NCBI RefSeq assembly: GCF_018080005.1
Contig: NZ_CP073015.1
Location: forward strand, 2,942,501-3,006,500
Reading direction: 5' to 3'
Source: Flavobacterium sp. CS20
Lineage (GTDB): Bacteria > Bacteroidota > Bacteroidia > Flavobacteriales > Flavobacteriaceae
DNA: 64,000 nt
Shown here: positions 37,572 through 47,403 of the stretch, in pieces
Layout of the letters: each line of letters begins with the position of its first letter
How positions within the stretch are numbered: position 1 is the first letter of the stretch
Position numbers and translations under genes: made by a program
Notes under the pieces: model-generated
Told to the model about the DNA's origin: nothing
Seen by the model: only the letters and a program-made list of their open reading frames with translations
Databases searched by the model: none

Positions 37572-40016
37572 ATGAAAATTAACTGGAAAATCATCGGCAT
37601 ACATTCTGGAATTATCTTGGGGTTTATTGTCGTTGCCGTAGCTTATTTCTATCCTGTTTTGCAAAATAAAATCATCTACCAAAGCGATATCGTACAATAT
37701 ATTGGTATGGCCGATGATAGGAAAGCTCATGTCGAAAAATACGACGAAGAACCGTATTGGATAGACAATGCTTTTGGAGGAATGCCGTCTTATCAAGTTG
37801 GGGCTAACTACCCTCATCACTATATCAAATCTTTTGACCGATTTTTAAGGTTTTTACCACGACCAGCCGATTATTTGTTTTTGTATTTTATCGGGCTTTA
37901 TATCTTGTTTTTGGTGTTGAGAGTCAAACCACTAATTGCTTTTTTTGGGGCATTGGTTTTTGGGTTTTCAACTTATCTCATCATTATTTTGGGCGTTGGT
38001 CATAATGCCAAAGCTCATGCCATTGCATATATGCCAGTTGTCATTGCAGGCGTGTTGTTGTGTTTACGGCATAAATATTTAAAAGGTTTTATTTTACTTT
38101 CTTTAGGTATGGCACTCGAAATTGCTGCTAACCACTTTCAAATGACTTATTATTTAACTCTGCTTTGTGTGGTGATTGGAATAGTATATTTGATTGAGGC
38201 TATTAAAAACAAAGCCTTACCGAAATTTGCTAAAGCTGTTGGCGTTGCATTTGTTGTCGCAATTTTGGGATTAAGTCTAAATGCGACAAATTTATTAGCC
38301 ACGCAAGAATACACTCAATTTAGTACAAGAGGAGAAAGCACAGTAAGCATTTCACCTGATGGTCAACCTAAATCTGAACAATCTGCTTTAGAATATGACT
38401 ATATCACCGAATACAGTTACGGCATTGCTGAAAGTTTAAATTTATTTATACCTAGGTTTAAAGGTGATTTTGAGAGAAAACAATTTTCAACTGATTCTCA
38501 TGCCTACAAAGAATTATTAAAAATTGGAGCGACTCACTCTGAATCTTTGAGTTTTCTTAATCAACAGGTAATCACTTACTGGGGAAAACAACCCATTGTA
38601 GCGACCCCGGCGTATATTGGTGCTGGCGTTTTAGTCTTGTTTATATTAGCTTTATTTCTTATAAGAAGCAAGTTCAAAACCTGGATTGTAGTGGGTTCAA
38701 TTTTAGCTTTGCTCTTGTCTTGGGGCGATAACTTTTCGGTTTTAACAAAATTATTTATCAATTATGTGCCTTTGTATGACAAATTTAGAGCGGTATCTTC
38801 TATCCAAGTTTTAATTGAATTGTGTGTGCCGTTGATGGCTTTTGTGGGTTTGGCTTATTTTTTCAGTGATAAAACCTCAAAAGTTGAAAAGAAAAAAGCT
38901 TTAAAAATGAGTGCCATAATCTGTGGTGGCTTGTTAGTTTTTTTAATGTTATTTAAAGAATCTTTGTTTGACTTTTCTGGTTTTATGGATAATAATTTCA
39001 GAAAACAATTAGGAGAAAACTTTGTAAGAGCCTTAAAACTTGACCGACAAGCGGTGTTTATGGCTGATGCTTGGCGTTCACTTTTTATTGTAGCTTTAGT
39101 TTTAGGAGTGTTATGGTTATGGTTTTTGCAAAAGCTCAAAATGCAATGGGCAACTTTAATTATTGGTTTGGTTTGTGTTTTAGATTTAGTTTTGGTAGAT
39201 CAACGTTATGTTAATGAAGATGACTTTGTTTCTCAAGCAGAAATGAAAAAACCTTTTCAAGCCAATTCGGCTGACCGAGAAATTTTAAAAGATAAAACCC
39301 ATTTTCGAGTGTTAGACCTAAGTGTTAATCCGTTTAATAATGCTCGAGCATCTTATTTTCACAAATCGCTTGGTGGTTATCACGCTGCTAAACCACAACG
39401 CATTCAGGATATTTTTGATTTTCATATTGCACAAGGCAATCGAGAAGTTTTGAATATGTTTAATGTGAAATACAATATCATCCAAAATCAAGGTGAAATT
39501 ATGGCTCAGCCTAATCCTGAAGCCAATGGCAATGCTTGGTTTGTAGATTCTCTAAATATTGTAAAAGATGACAACCAAGCCATCTTAGCTTTAAGCAATA
39601 TCAACACAAAACGCGTTGCAATTATTAAAGAAATTTATACAAATCAACTTGGTCAACAACAATTTGAAAAAGATTCACTTTCAAAAATTGAACTTATAGA
39701 CTACAAAATGAATCATTTGGTTTATGAAAGTCAATCAAGTTACGACGCTTTTGCAGTCTTTTCTGAAATGTATTATCCTAAAGGTTGGCAAGCTTATCTT
39801 GACGGCAAACCAGTAAATCACGTTCAGGTTGATTATACTTTAAGAGGTTTAGTGATTCCAAAAGGCAAACATCAAATCGAGTTTAAATTTGAGCCACAGG
39901 TCATAAAAACAGGAAGTCGCATCAGCTTAGCTGGACACGTTTTGTTTTTAGTTTTACTATTATTTGGTGCGTTTAAGTATGTTAAACAAACTTCAACCGA
40001 AGTCAAAAATGACTAA
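37572..40016 (+). CDS. YfhO-family membrane protein
   Basis: An 814-residue polytopic protein with about a dozen hydrophobic segments (from residue 10 to about 555), a large extracytoplasmic domain (about 560-780) and a final helix near 790-806. It fits the YfhO (PF09586) family, related in fold to GT-C glycosyltransferases; B. subtilis YfhO acts in lipoteichoic acid glycosylation. Motifs include GGMPSYQVGANYPH and SEMYYPKGWQAYLDG. It overlaps the next glycosyltransferase by eight bases, which supports a role in envelope glycan synthesis. Confidence 0.85.
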   Translation: MKINWKIIGIHSGIILGFIVVAVAYFYPVLQNKIIYQSDIVQYIGMADDRKAHVEKYDEEPYWIDNAFGGMPSYQVGANYPHHYIKSFDRFLRFLPRPADYLFLYFIGLYILFLVLRVKPLIAFFGALVFGFSTYLIIILGVGHNAKAHAIAYMPVVIAGVLLCLRHKYLKGFILLSLGMALEIAANHFQMTYYLTLLCVVIGIVYLIEAIKNKALPKFAKAVGVAFVVAILGLSLNATNLLATQEYTQFSTRGESTVSISPDGQPKSEQSALEYDYITEYSYGIAESLNLFIPRFKGDFERKQFSTDSHAYKELLKIGATHSESLSFLNQQVITYWGKQPIVATPAYIGAGVLVLFILALFLIRSKFKTWIVVGSILALLLSWGDNFSVLTKLFINYVPLYDKFRAVSSIQVLIELCVPLMAFVGLAYFFSDKTSKVEKKKALKMSAIICGGLLVFLMLFKESLFDFSGFMDNNFRKQLGENFVRALKLDRQAVFMADAWRSLFIVALVLGVLWLWFLQKLKMQWATLIIGLVCVLDLVLVDQRYVNEDDFVSQAEMKKPFQANSADREILKDKTHFRVLDLSVNPFNNARASYFHKSLGGYHAAKPQRIQDIFDFHIAQGNREVLNMFNVKYNIIQNQGEIMAQPNPEANGNAWFVDSLNIVKDDNQAILALSNINTKRVAIIKEIYTNQLGQQQFEKDSLSKIELIDYKMNHLVYESQSSYDAFAVFSEMYYPKGWQAYLDGKPVNHVQVDYTLRGLVIPKGKHQIEFKFEPQVIKTGSRISLAGHVLFLVLLLFGAFKYVKQTSTEVKND

Positions 40017-41298
40017 AGCACCCAAAAAAGTATTGATTGTTTTGTACTACTGGCCACCAGCTGGCGGTCCAGGTGTTCAGCGTTGGTTGAAATTTGTGAA
40101 ATATCTAAAAGATTTCAATATTCAGCCTACAGTTTTTGTGCCTAAACATCCGCATTATCCTATCGTTGATAAGAGTTTAGAAATGGAAATTCCAAATCAC
40201 GTTGAAGTTATCAAATCTTCAATTATTGAACCTTATACTTTGGCACAATTATTTTCTAAAAAAGACACCCAATCTTTAAGTAAAGGCATCATCAAAGCCT
40301 CTAAAAATCAAAATTTTATACAAAAAGCATTGCTCTATATTCGTGGAAATTACTTTATTCCAGATGCCAGAATGCTGTGGATAAAACCTTCTGTAAAAAG
40401 AATTTCTAAACTTTTAGATCAAGCCAATTTTGACGCTATCATTACTACTGGTCCGCCACATAGCTTGCATCGTATAGGTTTTTGTTTAAAAATGAAATAC
40501 CCCAATCTGCCTTGGATAGCCGATTTTAGAGATCCTTGGGTTAATATTGGTTATCACAAAGATTTAAAACTAACACCATCTTCAGTTGAAAAGCATCAGC
40601 AGATGGAAAATGAGGTTTTAGCTTCAGCCGACCACATCACAGTGACGAGTCCGACCACCCAAAAAGAGTTTCAAAAAAAAACTGAAAAACCTGTGAGTTT
40701 GATTACCAATGGTTTTGACGATACTGATATTGTTACTGAACTTGATGAGCATTTCAGTTTAGCACATATTGGCACCTTGATGAGTGAGCGCAATCCTGAG
40801 AATTTATGGCAAGTTTTAGTTGAGTTGATAGAAGAAGATGAGCATTTTAAAAACAATTTAGAACTCAAATTTATCGGACAAATCAGTCAAAACATTATCG
40901 ACAGTCTAAAAAGTTTTGACTTGCAAAAACATTCTACGTTTTTAGGCTATTTGCCCCATAAAGATGCTCAACAACAAATGTTTAGTGCACAAGTTTTATT
41001 ATTGATAGAAAAAGATATGACCCAAACTCAAGGTATCATTCCAGGTAAGTTTTTTGAATATTTACAAGCGAGACGACCCATTTTAGGGATTGGTCCACAA
41101 AATTGGGATGTTGCGGAATTAATCAACAAGCATAATGCTGGTTCAGCTTTTAATTATCATGAAAAAGATGAGCTTAAAGTTCAAATCAAAACCTATTTTA
41201 AAGCTTTTATGAAAGGAAAACTCGAGGTCAAATCAAAAGATATCGAAGTTTATCACCGAAAAGCTTTAACTGAGAAATTGGTTGAGATTATCAATTAG
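40009..41298 (+). CDS. GT4-like glycosyltransferase
   Basis: A 429-residue GT-B type glycosyltransferase. N-terminal VLYYWPPAGGPGVQRWLKFV and IADFRDPW, and the C-terminal GKFFEYLQARRPILGIG (donor-binding region with Glu), are typical of family 4. I start at 40009 (MTKAPKKVLIVLYYW): the ATGACTAA overlap with the YfhO stop implies coupling. An ATG at 39964 would add 15 unlikely residues. Substrate unknown; probably surface polysaccharide or glycoprotein sugar. Confidence 0.85.
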   Translation: MTKAPKKVLIVLYYWPPAGGPGVQRWLKFVKYLKDFNIQPTVFVPKHPHYPIVDKSLEMEIPNHVEVIKSSIIEPYTLAQLFSKKDTQSLSKGIIKASKNQNFIQKALLYIRGNYFIPDARMLWIKPSVKRISKLLDQANFDAIITTGPPHSLHRIGFCLKMKYPNLPWIADFRDPWVNIGYHKDLKLTPSSVEKHQQMENEVLASADHITVTSPTTQKEFQKKTEKPVSLITNGFDDTDIVTELDEHFSLAHIGTLMSERNPENLWQVLVELIEEDEHFKNNLELKFIGQISQNIIDSLKSFDLQKHSTFLGYLPHKDAQQQMFSAQVLLLIEKDMTQTQGIIPGKFFEYLQARRPILGIGPQNWDVAELINKHNAGSAFNYHEKDELKVQIKTYFKAFMKGKLEVKSKDIEVYHRKALTEKLVEIIN

Positions 41299-41304
41299 CT
41301 TTTC

Positions 41305-41323
41305 CCTTAGCGTCTCTGCGAGA
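41305..41323. repeat. Dispersed CCTTAGCG intergenic repeat, copy 2
   Basis: CCTTAGCGTCTCTGCGAGA in the 31-base gap between the convergent glycosyltransferase and esterase genes; 17 of 19 bases match the copy at 33200-33218. Confidence 0.6.
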
Positions 41324-41329
41324 GAATTT

Positions 41330-41965
41330 TTACCCATCAAAAGATTTCAAAATCTCTTGATTTATCTCATGTGTTCCATCAAAGGTTTTGACTTTACATC
41401 GATTTCCAAATAGGTTTTCGGCTTTTTGAACTTCTTGTTTTGCTCTATCTTTTGTGATATAGGGATCAGATTTACCATAAATTAAATAAGGTTTAAACCT
41501 TAAATCTTTAAAATTTTCAGCTTTTAATTCTACAGGAATTCCACCCGAATGCATCAACAATTTTTCACAGTTTATCTTTGATTGAGCAACCCAACGCATA
41601 GCTACAGAAACACCTTGTGAGTAACCCAAAACGATAAGTTTTTTATCAGAAAAAGGCTGGATTTCCTTTTGGTAAATAGCATCAAAATAAGCTTTGATGT
41701 TTTGCATTTCAAGCTGAGTTTCTTCACGGGTGAGCCAAGATGCTCCAATGCGTTTAAAACTTTGGTCTTGATAATATTTAGATGGAGCTTGGGGTGCGAT
41801 GATGTAGTTTTTTTCAGGATTTAATATCGAAAAATATTTTATAAAATATCGACTCAAATAACCTAAACCGAGACAAACCAACCAAATGTTTTCAGTTTTA
41901 TCCGTCAATAGATTTAAAGTTGAGTATGTTTTTGTAGTCGAGTATGAAATTCTATGTTCAGGCAT
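41330..41965 (-). CDS. Alpha/beta hydrolase (phospholipase/carboxylesterase-like)
   Basis: A 211-residue cytoplasmic alpha/beta hydrolase. The nucleophile elbow is VLGYSQGVS (Ser116), the acid is in YGKSDPYI (Asp167) and the base in DGTHEI (His199), so the triad is complete. The text WLVCLGLGYLSRYF and IAPQAPSKYYQ fits the small carboxylesterase group. It has no signal peptide. Substrate unknown. It is divergent from the thioesterase remnant, with only about 50 bases between the likely starts. Confidence 0.8.
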   Translation of the reverse strand: MPEHRISYSTTKTYSTLNLLTDKTENIWLVCLGLGYLSRYFIKYFSILNPEKNYIIAPQAPSKYYQDQSFKRIGASWLTREETQLEMQNIKAYFDAIYQKEIQPFSDKKLIVLGYSQGVSVAMRWVAQSKINCEKLLMHSGGIPVELKAENFKDLRFKPYLIYGKSDPYITKDRAKQEVQKAENLFGNRCKVKTFDGTHEINQEILKSFDG

Positions 41966-42018
41966 TTTTTTTGTTTATTTTTACAACAGTTTCAAATTTA
42001 CATAAAATCCATAAATCT

Positions 42019-42385
42019 ATGACAAATCAAGAGATGCTTGACCGCTATAATGCTTTGAGCAAAAATACATTGATGGAAACACTTTCAATAGAATATACAG
42101 AAATTGGCAAAGATTATCTTGTTGCCAAAATGCCTGTAAACTCAAGTGTTCATCAACCCGACGGCGTTTTGCATGGTGGTGCTATGGTAGCTTTGGCCGA
42201 AAGTGTTGGAAGTGTTGCATCTATTATGTTTTTAGATCCATCTAAATTCATTATCAGAGGTATCGAAATTTCGGCCAATTACGTGAGAAGTGTGAAATCA
42301 ATCACGTGACATCAAAATCACTGAAGACAACCGATGTGAAATCTCTGTAAAACTTACTACTATAGCTTTACCAAAGTCAAAATAA
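42019..42385 (+). pseudogene. Hotdog-fold thioesterase (probable DHNA-CoA thioesterase, MenI-like) with internal deletion
   Basis: The N-terminal 94 residues (from MTNQEMLDRYNAL) match PaaI/MenI-type hotdog thioesterases, with the active-site region VLHGGAMVALAESVGS and the GIEISANYVRSVKS strand. The frame then stops at 42307-42309. Another frame resumes at once with DIKITEDNRCEISVKLTTIA, the normal C-terminus, and its stop abuts menF. About 19 codons of the central strand are missing and the length is off by one frame, so a deletion of roughly 56-62 bases is inferred. Position before menF and menD suggests the menaquinone thioesterase step. An ATG at 41944 is less likely as start. Confidence 0.7.
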
Positions 42386-43486
42386 ATGATTCAAACCGAT
42401 TTCTTTCAACAACTTAAAACTCATTATTCACACCAATTGCCTTTTGTATGTTATGCTCAAAATCATCAGCTTAAAGCTTATTTGCAAAGCAATAATAACC
42501 TAAATACCATAGATAATTTTAACGTACCAGGATTTGTATTTTGTCCATTTTCTGATGCAAACGCTAAAGTCATTTTTCCTGAAAATCAATCCAAAATTTT
42601 AAATTCTCAGTTGAATGATAAGGATTTTGAATCCTCAAAAACCAATTACGCAACGTCTGAAACGGAAAAGCAAACTCATATCAATTTGGTTTCAAAAGCC
42701 ATTGAAACCATTAAAAACACAGACATTCAAAAAATAGTTTGTTCTCGTAAAGTTACTATCAAAAAAACAATTGATCCTTTAAGAACGCTTAAAAAATTAG
42801 CTTCAAAATATCCCAAAGCCTTTAGCTATTGCTGGTATCATCCTAAAGTGGGTTTATGGCTTGGGGCAACGCCTGAACGTTTTTTGTATCTCGAAAGAAA
42901 TATTCTTCAAACCGTAGCTCTTGCAGGAACGATTAATGCTGATGAACAAGCTGAACCACAATGGACAAAAAAAGAAAAGGAAGAACAACAAATGGTGGTT
43001 GATTTTATTGTTTCTGCTTTAAAAAATCACTCGGATAAGCTTGATGTTCAGAACGCTCAAAGCGTTAGGGCGGGAAATTTGTGGCATTTAAAATCTAATA
43101 TTAAAGCCCAAATTGAACCTAAAGATTTGTTTAAAATCATTCAGGATTTACATCCCACATCAGCCGTTTGCGGTTTGCCAAAAGATAAAGCCAAAACGTT
43201 TATTGAAGCACACGAGACTTATCAACGCGGTTATTATTCTGGATTTTTGGGACCAATGCATTTTAAACAAGCTATAAGTCGATCCAAAACTCAAAAAAAT
43301 CAAGAGCAACAAGCTATACAGAGCATCAAACGCATTTCTGATTTGTATGTTAACCTGAGATGTATGCAAGTATTTGAAGATTATATAGAATTATACGTCG
43401 GCGGTGGTATTACCAAAGACAGTCAACCCGAAGCTGAATATTTAGAAACTTTGGCTAAATCTCAAACCTTGTTAAATGTGCTTTAA
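42386..43486 (+). CDS. menF: Isochorismate synthase
   Basis: A 366-residue chorismate-binding enzyme. The C-terminal two thirds hold the family blocks IQKIVCSRKVTIKK, GLWLGATPERFL, ALAGTI, HPTSAVCGLPKDKA and the final YVGGGITKDSQPEAEYLE. It converts chorismate to isochorismate, the first step of menaquinone synthesis. Lying directly before menD favours MenF over a siderophore EntC. It starts immediately after the residual stop of the thioesterase gene. Confidence 0.92.
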   Translation: MIQTDFFQQLKTHYSHQLPFVCYAQNHQLKAYLQSNNNLNTIDNFNVPGFVFCPFSDANAKVIFPENQSKILNSQLNDKDFESSKTNYATSETEKQTHINLVSKAIETIKNTDIQKIVCSRKVTIKKTIDPLRTLKKLASKYPKAFSYCWYHPKVGLWLGATPERFLYLERNILQTVALAGTINADEQAEPQWTKKEKEEQQMVVDFIVSALKNHSDKLDVQNAQSVRAGNLWHLKSNIKAQIEPKDLFKIIQDLHPTSAVCGLPKDKAKTFIEAHETYQRGYYSGFLGPMHFKQAISRSKTQKNQEQQAIQSIKRISDLYVNLRCMQVFEDYIELYVGGGITKDSQPEAEYLETLAKSQTLLNVL

Positions 43487-43524
43487 TAAAATTACCTTCT
43501 AAAAAGTTAATGAATTTAGAATTG

Positions 43525-43532
43525 TAAATTTG
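43525..43532 (+). promoter_or_regulatory. -7 element upstream of menD
   Basis: TAAATTTG lies 16 bases before the TTG start of menD, in the 62-base gap after menF; menD may have its own transcript. No TTG at the expected -33 position. Confidence 0.45.
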
Positions 43533-43548
43533 CACAAAACTTTAAGGA

Positions 43549-45276
43549 TTGAAACACAATATATCATCTATTCCATTAGCTCAAACTATTGTAGAATTAT
43601 GCCGTAAAGCCCATATAAAACACGTTGTAATTTCACCAGGTTCACGCAATGCACCTTTGACCATTAGTTTTGCTACTCATCCATTTTTTAAAACTTATAG
43701 CATTGTCGATGAGCGTTGTGCGACTTTTTTTGCAATGGGCATGGCTCAACAACTTCAAGAACCAACAGCTTTGGTTTGCACTTCAGGTTCGGCGATGTTG
43801 AATTATTTTCCTGCTGTTGCTGAAGCATTTTATAGTCAAATTCCATTAGTGGTAATTTCAGCAGACAGACCTGAACACTTGATAGATATTGGTGATGGAC
43901 AAACCATTAGGCGACCTTATGTTTACACCAATCACGTAGCTTACGAAGCCAATTTAAAAAGCGATAACCGCAATGAAGACAATACGTTGATACAAGATTA
44001 TAATTCTAATCAAATTTTTAAAGCTTTGCAAACTTGCTATCAACAGCATTTGCCTGTGCATATCAATGCACCATTTGATGAACCTCTTTATGATAAAGTT
44101 GAAACTTTAAGTGTTGATTTAAACGTTTTTGAATTTGATAAGACAAATTTTTTAAATCAAATACAGCAAAATGATATTGAAAGTTTTGTTACAAATTGGA
44201 ATCGAGCACAGCGAAAATTAATTATAATAGGCGTCAATCATCCTGATGATATCAAAATTGAAGATATAGAGTTTTTGACCAAAGATGATTCAGTGATTGT
44301 GATGACAGAAACCATTTCTAATCTTAATCATAAAACCTTTTTTTACAGCATTGATAGTATAATTTCACCTTTGGAATTGGACGAGCAAAAAGAGATTTTA
44401 TTTGAAAAATTGCAACCTGATGTATTGTTGACCTTAGGCGGAATGATAGTGTCTAAAAAACTTAAAGCTTTTTTGAGGCGTTTTAAACCAAAATTTCACT
44501 ATCATCTTCATCCATATCGTGCATTTGATACGTTTTTTTCAGATGTTATTCATTTGCCCTATCAAGTTAGTGATTTTTTGAAAACGATTCAGCCTAAAAT
44601 AAATACACAATCTTCAGACTATTTTTCGTTTTGGAATTCGATTAAGCAATCTCGAGAAATTCAATCTGAAAATTATATCAATAACATTCCTTTTTCTGAT
44701 TTTTGGTGTTACAATCACATCTTCAAAAGTTTACCCAAAGATATTTTGCTCCATCTTGGCAATAGCTCGTGTGTGCGATATTCCAATTTTTTTGATTTAG
44801 ATACGCAAACACAGGTGTTTTGCAACCGTGGTACGAGTGGCATTGATGGTTCATTATCAACTGCAATTGGGTCAAGTGTGGTTCAAAATAAACCAGCGTA
44901 TTTAATTTGTGGAGATTTGAGTTTTTTATATGATTCTAATGGGTTGTGGAATAATTATTTACCTTCAGATTTTAAAATTATCGTTATCAACAATCAAGGT
45001 GGCGGCATTTTTAGAATTTTACCAGGCGATAAACACGATGATTATTTTCATACCTATTTTGAAACGCAACATCAACATACGGCAGAACATTTAGCAAAAA
45101 TGTATGAGTTTAAATATTTAAAAGTTGAAAACAAAGAAAGTTTAGAACAAGCTTTGCCAGAATTTATTGAGAACAAACACAAATCAATTTTAGAAATATT
45201 CACACCTACAGAATTGAATGATAAGGTGTTGTTGGAGTATTTTAAGGTTTTAAAAACCAGTAATTCAACTGAATAA
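43549..45276 (+). CDS. menD: 2-succinyl-5-enolpyruvyl-6-hydroxy-3-cyclohexene-1-carboxylate synthase
   Basis: A 575-residue thiamine-diphosphate enzyme that joins isochorismate and 2-oxoglutarate in menaquinone synthesis. Motifs: HVVISPGSRNAPLTISF, DERCATFFAMGMAQ (catalytic Glu region), VCTSGSAMLNYFPAV, GTSGIDGSLSTAIG and the TPP/Mg site CGDLSFLYDSNG with NNQGGGIF. The start is TTG at 43549, matching the family N-terminus (KHNISSIPLAQTIVELC). menB and menC are not in the window, so the pathway is split. Confidence 0.95.
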   Translation: MKHNISSIPLAQTIVELCRKAHIKHVVISPGSRNAPLTISFATHPFFKTYSIVDERCATFFAMGMAQQLQEPTALVCTSGSAMLNYFPAVAEAFYSQIPLVVISADRPEHLIDIGDGQTIRRPYVYTNHVAYEANLKSDNRNEDNTLIQDYNSNQIFKALQTCYQQHLPVHINAPFDEPLYDKVETLSVDLNVFEFDKTNFLNQIQQNDIESFVTNWNRAQRKLIIIGVNHPDDIKIEDIEFLTKDDSVIVMTETISNLNHKTFFYSIDSIISPLELDEQKEILFEKLQPDVLLTLGGMIVSKKLKAFLRRFKPKFHYHLHPYRAFDTFFSDVIHLPYQVSDFLKTIQPKINTQSSDYFSFWNSIKQSREIQSENYINNIPFSDFWCYNHIFKSLPKDILLHLGNSSCVRYSNFFDLDTQTQVFCNRGTSGIDGSLSTAIGSSVVQNKPAYLICGDLSFLYDSNGLWNNYLPSDFKIIVINNQGGGIFRILPGDKHDDYFHTYFETQHQHTAEHLAKMYEFKYLKVENKESLEQALPEFIENKHKSILEIFTPTELNDKVLLEYFKVLKTSNSTE

Positions 45277-45340
45277 ATCCCCGTAAATTGATTTATTAAA
45301 ATTCAGAGATTTGATTATTTTTGGTTTTGAAATCAATCAC

Positions 45341-47227
45341 ATGAAATTCTTTAGCAATTTATTTTTTATCTTAATTATTATACAGATATCAACACTTTCT
45401 GCTCAAAATAATTATGGTATAAATTTTCCGAGTCACAATCGAGATCAAGTTTGCAGTTCATTTGTTCAAATATTCAAGCAAAAACCGCGTGAAGTTAAGT
45501 TTTCGGTTATTAGAGAAGGTCAAAAATTGTATTTTCAAATCAATGATAAACGCTGGTTCAATACCTTATTTAGCAATAGAGAAGATGGCATTGCAATTGA
45601 TGTGGTCAGCAAAAAAAGATATGATTGTGATATCGATTACATAAAAGATCTGCAAATTAAAGGAGAACTTTTACCACCTGTTTACAGCAAAGATTTACGC
45701 CGTGGTTTAGAATCTTACGACGACAAGTTTTACCGAACTTTTGTCGGAAATGTTCCTCGGAATCTTATGGATGAGTCTTTAGAATACAATATTTTATTTT
45801 TAAACAATAATAATTTATGTCGCTATCAAATTATTTATAATTTAGAATCTTATCCATGGGAATTGCTTGATATGGGTATGTATCTTGATAGTTTAACCTA
45901 TACCAGAAAAGCGATAAATTCTCGAGGTAAAGAAGGTTATGTGTTAAAAAATAAAACGCTAAAATTTATTATTCCATTTGAAAAAAACAAAGCAGAATAC
46001 ACTCAAAAAGACATCAAGCCCATTTATGATTCTTTAAGATTGACAGATTTTAATATTAAAACCATCAATATCAAAGCTTATTCGTCTGTTGAAGGCAGTT
46101 TAGAACACAATATTGAACTCCAACAACAACGAGCCAATAGCATTGTAGAAGCTTTACAAAGTTTTCAAAAACCAACAATACAAACCAATGTTTCGACTTC
46201 TGAAAATTGGGTGGAGTTTTTAAATGATATCAAAGGCACAAAACATTCTGATTTGGCAAAGCTATCTAAAAATCAAATCAAAACCAAATTGGTGGGCTCA
46301 CTTTCAAATGATTTAGAACCTATTTTAAAACATCACCGTAAAGCCGTTGTTGAGTTAGAACTTGAAAAGAAAGACAAGTATAAAAACATGACACATAAAG
46401 AACTGTTGTCAAAATTTAACTCGGCAATTTCAAATTCAAATCTTGAAGAAGCCAAAACCATTCAAAATTCCATTTTTGAAAAGCTTAAAGATAAAACGAT
46501 TTCTCCAGATTTTTTAACTCAAATGCAAGTACCAAAGCAAGCTAAGTATGTTAAGATTTTAAACAAAAATGCAACATTTAAGAGTATGTTAGATGTCAGA
46601 CAATCTTTAATTGTTTACAATGAATTGAAAGCTTTAGAAAAATTAGTACCAAATACTCCTGAAGTGAAATACAATATTGTAGCCACAAAAATCAAACTAT
46701 GGCAGTTCAAAGCGATTGATGTCAACCCAACAAAATTTAAGAGTCAAATCAAAGCACTTAAAAATTATGGAATTTCAGAACCTTTAATCTCTAGGATGTT
46801 GGTCAATTTTCATATCATCAAGGCAGAAAATGATATGCAAAAAAGAGATTATGCAAGCAAAAACGCATCTGTTAATTTTATCAATAACAACTACAAAAAA
46901 TTTGACTTATCAGATTATGATTACCTCAGCTTAGCTCAGTTTTTTAGTTTTTATGCCAATACGGATCTTGCTGTTGAACTTCTTGAAACCAAGTCGAGAA
47001 GCATAGATATAGATGAAGATTTGTTGTTCTATTACCTTAACCTTACGATAATAGATAAAAATTTAACAGAGAACGCTAATTATAGAACAGTTTTGTTAAA
47101 TGCTTTTAATATGAATTCTGAACGTTTTTGTAAATTGTTTAATTCTATTGAAAATGGCGGTGTAACGTTTCAACTTTTAAGTGATGAATATTTGAGAACT
47201 ACTTATTGTGAAAGTTGTGAGCAATAA
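45341..47227 (+). CDS. Secreted protein with OmpA-like domain, function unknown
   Basis: A 628-residue protein with a signal peptide (MKFFSNLFFILIIIQIS, cut after SAQ). The N-terminal part (about 25-200) is unrecognised. Residues about 210-280 (FIIPFEKNKAEYTQKDIKPI, then IKAYSSVEG and LQQQRANSIVEAL) look like an OmpA-like peptidoglycan-binding domain. The rest (about 330-620) is mainly helical and could be repeats of a solenoid type. It ends with two Cys (CESCEQ). I start at the ATG at 45341; an upstream ATG at 45311 would precede the signal peptide with ten odd residues. Likely periplasmic or outer-membrane anchored. Confidence 0.6.
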   Translation: MKFFSNLFFILIIIQISTLSAQNNYGINFPSHNRDQVCSSFVQIFKQKPREVKFSVIREGQKLYFQINDKRWFNTLFSNREDGIAIDVVSKKRYDCDIDYIKDLQIKGELLPPVYSKDLRRGLESYDDKFYRTFVGNVPRNLMDESLEYNILFLNNNNLCRYQIIYNLESYPWELLDMGMYLDSLTYTRKAINSRGKEGYVLKNKTLKFIIPFEKNKAEYTQKDIKPIYDSLRLTDFNIKTINIKAYSSVEGSLEHNIELQQQRANSIVEALQSFQKPTIQTNVSTSENWVEFLNDIKGTKHSDLAKLSKNQIKTKLVGSLSNDLEPILKHHRKAVVELELEKKDKYKNMTHKELLSKFNSAISNSNLEEAKTIQNSIFEKLKDKTISPDFLTQMQVPKQAKYVKILNKNATFKSMLDVRQSLIVYNELKALEKLVPNTPEVKYNIVATKIKLWQFKAIDVNPTKFKSQIKALKNYGISEPLISRMLVNFHIIKAENDMQKRDYASKNASVNFINNNYKKFDLSDYDYLSLAQFFSFYANTDLAVELLETKSRSIDIDEDLLFYYLNLTIIDKNLTENANYRTVLLNAFNMNSERFCKLFNSIENGGVTFQLLSDEYLRTTYCESCEQ

Positions 47228-47344
47228 AAGATGTCAGTAGTTTAGTTAGATGTTTTAAATATTGTATAATATAAAAAAATCTATTTTCTTGAATTGAAGT
47301 TAGTAAAAATAAATGCAATATCTTTTATAAGAATAAAATTTGAT

Positions 47345-47375
47345 TTGACTTTCATTTAAAAATATTATATTTTTG
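47345..47375 (+). promoter_or_regulatory. Promoter of the fatty acid hydroxylase gene
   Basis: TTG at 47345-47347 and TATTTTTG at 47368-47375 are spaced by 20 bases. Transcription would begin about 47380, downstream of the first ATG (47377), which supports the ATG at 47404 as the start. Confidence 0.6.
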
Positions 47376-47403
47376 AATGAATTTATTATTTAAATCAATT
47401 AAA

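Noticed and set aside
45272..45297. Inverted repeat AATAAATC/GATTTATT at the menD stop as a terminator
   Set aside because: The stem is AT-only, the loop is long and no T run follows.
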